From: Antitrichia curtipendula
Lineage: Eukaryota > Streptophyta > Bryopsida > Hypnales > Leucodontaceae
Direction: 5' to 3'
Assembly (NCBI GenBank): GCA_951230915.1
Contig: OX579641.1
Location: 25,150,254-25,214,253, forward strand
Length of the DNA: 64,000 nt
Shown here: in pieces, positions 59,201 to 64,000 of the stretch
Numbering within the stretch: position 1 is the first letter of the stretch
Layout: each line of letters opens with the position of its first letter
Position numbers and translations under genes: made by a program
The notes under the pieces: generated by a model
Seen by the model: only the letters and a program-made list of their open reading frames with translations
Database searches by the model: none
What the model was told of the DNA's origin: nothing

Positions 59201-60571
59201 TTATTCTTTGTTAAAGGTATTTCAAAAGAGAGCTCCTTGGAAAGAAAGCAATCGAGAAGAAGTCTTTTCCAAAATTATTTGGAGCTTGACTAGAGAAAAC
59301 CTTGAAAGATGCATATATGTTTACACCTGGGCAGGTTCGTGGTTTCAACTCTATTGAGCACACTACATGTCCATGGTATTTAGAGTACCCAAAGAAGTTT
59401 GTCCCAAGCAAGGAAGAAGCTGAAAAGGCTCTTCATGCTTCCTCAACCCAATTGGCTGGGGAGGATTCTGATGCAGACATGAGTGAGGACTCCGCATCTG
59501 AACAAGAGATGAAGAGAACTTCTAAAAAAGGCAAAGACAGAAAAATTTTAAAGGCACCGAAGAACACAATGGAGACGAAGAAGACGGTTGAGACCAAGGA
59601 GGCCAGGGGTAGTAGTTCAAAAAGCAAGGGTAAGACAGAAGTTGTAGTTGTTATGAGTCCTTCGGAGACTATTTCTGTGGCCCCCATTAACCCTGGCACG
59701 TTTAATAATCCAACACATTGTCCACCACAAATGCTATCAATGTCCACGGAGATCTTTGCACCATTTGAGCTTTATGAGAAGACTTATAACCGCGTTGACG
59801 CACATGGAGTACATGCCAAAGTCCTCCTATTGAAGACTTCTGTCCACTCTATCACGCAGTTCATGGTCCTCAACAAGCAACCCTCCCCTGAGTTTTCACA
59901 GCTCTTGTCATTTGCTCAGAAGGTTTGGCCCCATTACTCTTCTGTATTTCCTTGATTTCTTCGTTATATTCTTTGTCATGTGCCCTTACATGTTCTAAAG
60001 ATCTTTATCTTTGTGTTGGTACTTGCATAGGTGGATCGTAGTCATCAACAACTCCTTGGTGGTGTGCCCAAAAGAGAGGCTTGCCTTGATCTTATCGTGG
60101 TAGATGTGCCAGATGGTCTTCCAATCCCAAATATAGGAGCTTCGGTTCCCACATGGAATACATTGGCAGAGGATTGGCTGGAGTCCATTTTCAAGGTGGC
60201 TCGTGTCACGCTCCAAGATGATGGGGCGGTTATGCTTTTCCACCTTGATATTCCAGATGTCCGGCAAGCGACGGATGCCCTTGCAGAAGCTTATGGTTTC
60301 ACAATGTTGTATGATTGGTGGGGCGTGAACGATATGCTACTCACATCATACAGAAACCACAATCGCACGGTAATAGTTTTATGCCTTCCCCTTCCATTGT
60401 TTTCTCCTTGTATCCTTCTTATTTTGTGTCCTTATTCCATATGGACGTTAATAATTTATCTTCTCCTCATTTCATATATTTCTTTTCCAGACTAAGCGGT
60501 TTTGGATTATCCTCGACGTGAAGGAATCATACTTTGACATTCCTCTTCAGTCCAAATTCTCCGTTGAAGTC
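56252..60571 (+). pseudogene. P3: ParB-like / beta-class N-methyltransferase fusion, cut by LTR-B
   Basis: Exons: 56252-56308, 56402-57171, 57256-57448, 57538-57732, 58013-58229, 58348-about 58583, about 59216-59922, 60031-60369, 60491-60571. Borders are GT-AG, mostly GTAAG donors. The ParB-like part has MFFIWDGNHRFQAW, keeping the GNHR signature lost in P1 and P2. The methyltransferase part has LDLIVVDVPDG (motif IV position, consensus DPPY/W), VTLQDDGAVMLFHLD and AYGFTMLYDWW, in the beta-class order. Motif I would follow but the gene is cut at 60571 by LTR-B. Defects: TAG 58227-58229 is the last codon of its exon (CAG|GTAAG expected), and frame problems lie near 58490 (T-run) and 59300. It is the least decayed of the three, and its exon structure suggests it was recently expressed. 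Confidence 0.65.
58674..58920 (+). repeat. About 84-bp repeats with CCTCGGTACCGAGG palindromes in a P3 intron
   Basis: Three units. The first has the perfect 16-bp palindrome TCCTCGGTACCGAGGA (58676-58691). Units two and three have CCTTGGTACCAAAG at 58761 and 58845, with an internal GGTACC. Each is followed by AGGCTGTTTTGGTGACA-like sequence. They lie in the intron after 58583. Confidence 0.75.
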
Positions 60572-60895
60572 TGTCACAGTCCGAATTTTTGGTTTTCAGT
60601 TGTTTATCTAGAAAACGGAATGGAAACTATCGATTAGTATGTAGATTTTGTCTAGAAACAGCAGAGGACGGAAAATTAGGAAAGACATTGAAATAGTGGA
60701 GTAGTTCGAATGAATCCAATCCTAGTGGTGACACCCAGGAACCGGATTGGAATCGGATCCTTGGCCGGAAGTAGCAGTGAACCGGATTGGGGTTAGAGAA
60801 CCGGATTGGGGTTAGTGAACCGGATTAGGGTTAGACCGGATTGGTGGGACCGGACCGGTAAACGTCATCATGACGGCTTTTAGGTCAGGAGAGAC

Positions 60896-60903
60896 TATAA
60901 AAG
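60896..60903 (+). promoter_or_regulatory. TATA box inside LTR-B copy 2
   Basis: TATAAAAG in the same context (GAGACTATAAAAG) as at 24997 in the solo LTR. Confidence 0.6.
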
Positions 60904-61175
60904 GCCAACACCTCCTCAGTCGCACTCCTTTTTCCAAACTCCGTTTGGTGAGAGTGTTTTGTCGCGCTCCTCGTGTTTCGGCGCTGTGTGAGTGTTCGCG
61001 TGTGTGCGTGAGTGTGCGAGTGTTAGAGGTGTGTTGCAGGGTAGATTTCCGGTTGCGTACCGATTGCTGTGCAGGATTCCGGTTGAGATCGGAGAGAGAA
61101 CGTGAGAACGGGACGTGCAGCTAGGACTGTGTGAGGTAGAATCGGAAAGGACTGTCTTAGATCTAGTCTGTGTCC

Positions 61176-62812
61176 ATGCCGCAGCTTAGGCAGAACAGAC
61201 CAGGCCCATCCACGTCGTCGGCTCCGGTCAAACTCCGGAAGGTCGTTCCGGTTCTCCCTTCGACAGAGGAGGAGATGGAGATGCTCCGGTTGGATCTCAA
61301 CCGGATGGGATGCCAGGGTTTGCTCGACAAACCCTGGGGTTTTAAGGACAAGCGGATGGTGAAGGAGATCCAGGGGAAGTGGACGAATCAGTTCGACAAC
61401 ACGATCCGCTGTGTTCCACATCAATGGACGGAAGAGATCTGGAGGGAGGTTTATAAGTTCCGGGCAAGAAGCCACGGGATGGCAAACCGGAAGGACGAGT
61501 ACGTCCAGGGCAAGTTCCGAGGAGCGGTCAACCCCAAGGACGGATATGCGGTGGAAGAGTGCATCGACGGCCGGCACCGGAAACTGTTACAGTTCCTGAT
61601 CCCGATCCTCCATCTGGAGAAGCCGACAAGGGTGACAATCACCCTCGGCAACACTATTTTCGGTGCCCTGAGCGGTGACCGGAAAGCGGACTGGGCCCGG
61701 ATCATGTTCGATCTGGTGGCCCAGTTGGCGACGAGGGTCGGAAGGAGTAGGCCGACACCCGTGTGTCCCTACCTCTTCCACCTCTATGAGCAACACCAGC
61801 TCCTTTTAGACTCAGAAGAGAAGGAGTGGAAGGCCCAAGAAAATCTCCTGAAATACGGAGAATCGGAAACGGACGAGGAGGAAGAGGAAACCGGATCCGA
61901 GACCGAAGAAGAAGAAGAAGATGAAGAAGAGGCGGAGAGGCAGCCCAAGCGGCACAAGACGACGTCTCCGACCGGAAGAGGATCTCCACTCGGTGATAAA
62001 ACCGGAAAGGAGAAGACACCGGAAGGGGAGAAGGTAGGCTGTTCGAAGAAGGGACCGGTCGACCCGTTCGAGAAGTTGGTGAAGATCCTCGTCGACATCC
62101 GCCTGGACTGGGAGGCGAAGAGAATCACCCTAATTAGATCGGAGAGTTGATGTAGGCAACACCGGATAGCAAGTTGCCAGGGAAGGTAGCGGAGTGCATC
62201 ACCAATCCGGTCGAGATCCGGAAGCAGGAAGCGGAGATCCGTCGACTTTAAGAGGAGGTCGACATGTTGAAGGCGGAAGTGGCCACCTTCAAGGAAGACA
62301 TGGCCGCCACCCAGATAATGGCGGACGAGATGCAGAAGGTGGCGGAATCAGTGAAGGCGACTTTCGGTGAGACCGGAAGCGTGGCAGTCAGGGCCAGACT
62401 CTTCGACGAGAAGGTCTTGGAGGAGAAGAAACTATCCGGTACCCGGATAGTCCGGATCCTGACTGACTTCTCCGAGCAGGTGGAGAAGAATTTGGTCTTA
62501 GCACGAGGAGCGGCGGACCGGATGGAGGAGTGTACACAGAAGCTGACCGGATCGATGAGGGTCCACCTATCGGACATCTCCATGCCGGAATCGTTTCCGG
62601 AAGTGCCAGACCCAAGGGAAGGAAGGGACCAGACTCCGTAGTCAAAGCCGAGTCAGCCTTCCCAGACCGCGCCGATCAACATCAAAGACTCTCCCGGTTC
62701 TGACATGCCAGATCCGATGGCCGGAGAGCGGAACAAAAACTTGGAAGAAGTCTTCGAGCAATTGGAGGCGGAGCCCAAGAGTCCTTCGTTGGGGCGCGGG
62801 ATAGCGATGTAG
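61176..62812 (+). pseudogene. LTR-B internal reading frame, copy 2
   Basis: ATG 61176 to TAG 62810-62812, colinear with 25255-26892. The first 315 codons are open, including the Arg (CGA 61518) that is TGA in the other copy. Then a one-base deletion near 62133 shifts the frame. In the old frame TAG 62153, TAA 62249 and TAG 62639 follow. The last corresponds to CAG 26719 in the solo LTR, and TAA 62249 corresponds to CAG there too. The two copies are complementary in their lesions, so the ancestor was intact. Confidence 0.75.
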
Positions 62813-63600
62813 AATAAGTTAAGAAAGATAGGACAGGAACGGATCCGGATTAGTAATCCGATCCGGTAGTATTAGAAGGACCGGAAGTTAGGATCCGGAT
62901 TTAGGTTGACTTTTAAACGGCTCTTTTTGCCTTTTGTTATTTTTGGAAGTTCTCAAAGTGTATATAATTTAGTCCTTGTGCTGAGGACTGGGAGTCTTTC
63001 CTTCTGCATTTTTCCTTGTGATTTTCTCCTTGTGCTTCTTTGTTGTACGATCTCCCATGTCTTGGCAGGGTTGTGCGTGAGGGAGTTCGGAAGGCGCGAG
63101 CGGATGCGTTGGGATTTCTCCCCTTGGTGTTTTCTTGGTTCTAAGTGCATGTGAGCGGATAGGATAGAGTTGGGAGTGAACTTCAGTGCCTCAGCGCGTC
63201 TAGAGTTTGAGATTCCGGGTGAGAAAGCCGTTGTTAGGCTAGGCGGATAGGGAGGGAGTCTTTAGTCGCGCTAGAACTCCTGGGTGAGAAATCCGGTTGA
63301 GTGTCCGATCTCCTGTGAGGTCTCACCATCTTAATAGTAAACGGAAGAATTCTAGTTGACGTTGGAATGGACGGGTGCACTTGTAACCGCCTTAGCTTCG
63401 CATGGAATAGGATGACATCAGGGTCGTTGTAGTATTGAGAGGATCGTACGGGGGGTCTTTGTGTGACCAGTGGACCGGATTGCAATCTGGATTGCTGTGA
63501 AGGACCAAACCGGATCCGTACTAGCCTAGGAAGGAAGAGATTTGGAAAGTGGGTCTTCAGCCACTATAAGTCACGGAAGGTGTGGTGGGCCTACCACTCT

Positions 63601-64000
63601 TGTCACAACACGGAAACCTAAGTTCCGTATAGATAGAGTAGAATAGATGGAATAGGTAGAAATTTTCAAACTTCTTTAGGTTAAGAAATGGTAGTTGTTT
63701 TCCGGAAGAGCTTACGTTTGGAATAAGCCTTCATCCGGAAACCAGTTTCCGATCCGGCCAAGTTAGGGTTTTCGGAAATGAACCGGAACGCCGCCACCTA
63801 CGGACTAGGGATCCGACCTACGAGGCTAGGGGACGCGCCTCGGGAACAGAACCCTAATTCGGTTCCAATCCGGGAACTGAAGGCGCTGTTCTGGCTATTT
63901 AAAGACCACCACCCGCCTTTCTTTCTTCATCTTTTGAGTTTTCAAACTCGTTCGCGCTTAGCTAGTTGAGAGAAAGTCTGGTGAGAGTGCGTTTACGGAT
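63601..64000 (+). mobile_element. LTR-A, start of copy 3, nested in LTR-B
   Basis: Starts TGTCACAACACGGAAACC and matches the reverse complement of 41080-40690. Whether it is a solo LTR or a full element lies outside the window. Confidence 0.85.
63896..63904 (+). promoter_or_regulatory. TATA-like box of LTR-A
   Basis: TATTTAAAG lies upstream of the position of the LTR-ORF start. The corresponding place in the other LTR-A copies reads CTACTTAAG (minus strand, about 40777 and 18820), so the box is best preserved here. Confidence 0.5.

Larger units (their letters stand above)
60572..63600 (+). mobile_element. LTR-B, copy 2, inserted in P3 and itself interrupted
   Basis: Starts TGTCACAGTCCGAATTTTTGG in P3 coding sequence and follows the solo LTR (24692 on) base for base with divergence. 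At 63600 the match stops in CCTACCACTCT and LTR-A starts. The rest of LTR-B is expected beyond the window. I could not see the second target-site copy. Confidence 0.85.

Noticed and set aside
8135..62812. Reassignment of UAG to glutamine (alternative nuclear code)
   Set aside because: Sister copies carry CAG at the same codons, the genes also contain TGA, TAA and frameshifts, and several frames end normally at TAG. Pseudogene decay explains the data better.

Overview
The window looks like nuclear DNA of a land plant. Genes have GT-AG introns, the LTR retrotransposon is a plant-type Ty3/gypsy element with a tRNA-Asp-like primer site, there are short AAACCCT telobox runs, and a Stowaway-like MITE is present. 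The many lineage-specific genes and absence of familiar angiosperm genes make me lean towards a bryophyte or other seedless plant, but the sequence does not settle this. I saw no rRNA, tRNA or CRISPR. Most of the window is accessory sequence: decaying multicopy genes, retrotransposons and their fragments, MITEs and repeats.

Three gene families recur. (1) Three loci that I call P1 (11.3-15.7 kb, +), P2 (28.3-32.3 kb, -) and P3 (56.3-60.6 kb, +) encode relatives of a ParB/sulfiredoxin-like domain fused to a beta-class DNA N-methyltransferase fold, an architecture otherwise typical of phage and bacterial mobile elements. Their introns and flanks hold locus-specific palindromic repeats. (2) Three loci Q1 (3.4-4.8 kb, +), Q2 (8.1-10.6 kb, -) and Q3 (19.6-20.7 kb, +) share an unrecognised N-terminal domain and have different C-termini (coiled coil, RING-H2, G/S/Y-rich). 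Each has a GC-rich minisatellite just upstream of a TATA box. Q2 and P1 are divergent neighbours. (3) Two SWIM-zinc-finger MULE-like transposases (1-1132 and 48.7-52.3 kb) share a terminal sequence downstream of the gene.

The retrotransposon part is dominated by two related LTR types about 3.4 kb long, LTR-A and LTR-B, that each contain a promoter and a roughly 550-650 aa reading frame of one protein family. LTR-A bounds a 6-kb gag-pol interior (37.6-47.6 kb, -). It is also present as a truncated copy at 15.7-19.0 kb and as a nested start at 63.6 kb. LTR-B is present as a perfect solo LTR with a 5-bp target duplication (24.7-28.1 kb, inserted into an FCP1-like phosphatase gene), as a fragment at 47.6 kb, and as a copy that cuts P3 at 60.57 kb.

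Almost every gene is interrupted. Most in-frame stops are TAG, and paired copies inside the window show directly that CAG became TAG, which fits deamination of methylated cytosine in CHG context. Remaining stretches (4.8-8.1, 1.1-3.0, 33.1-37.6, 53.3-55.0 kb) are AT-rich, non-coding or repetitive.
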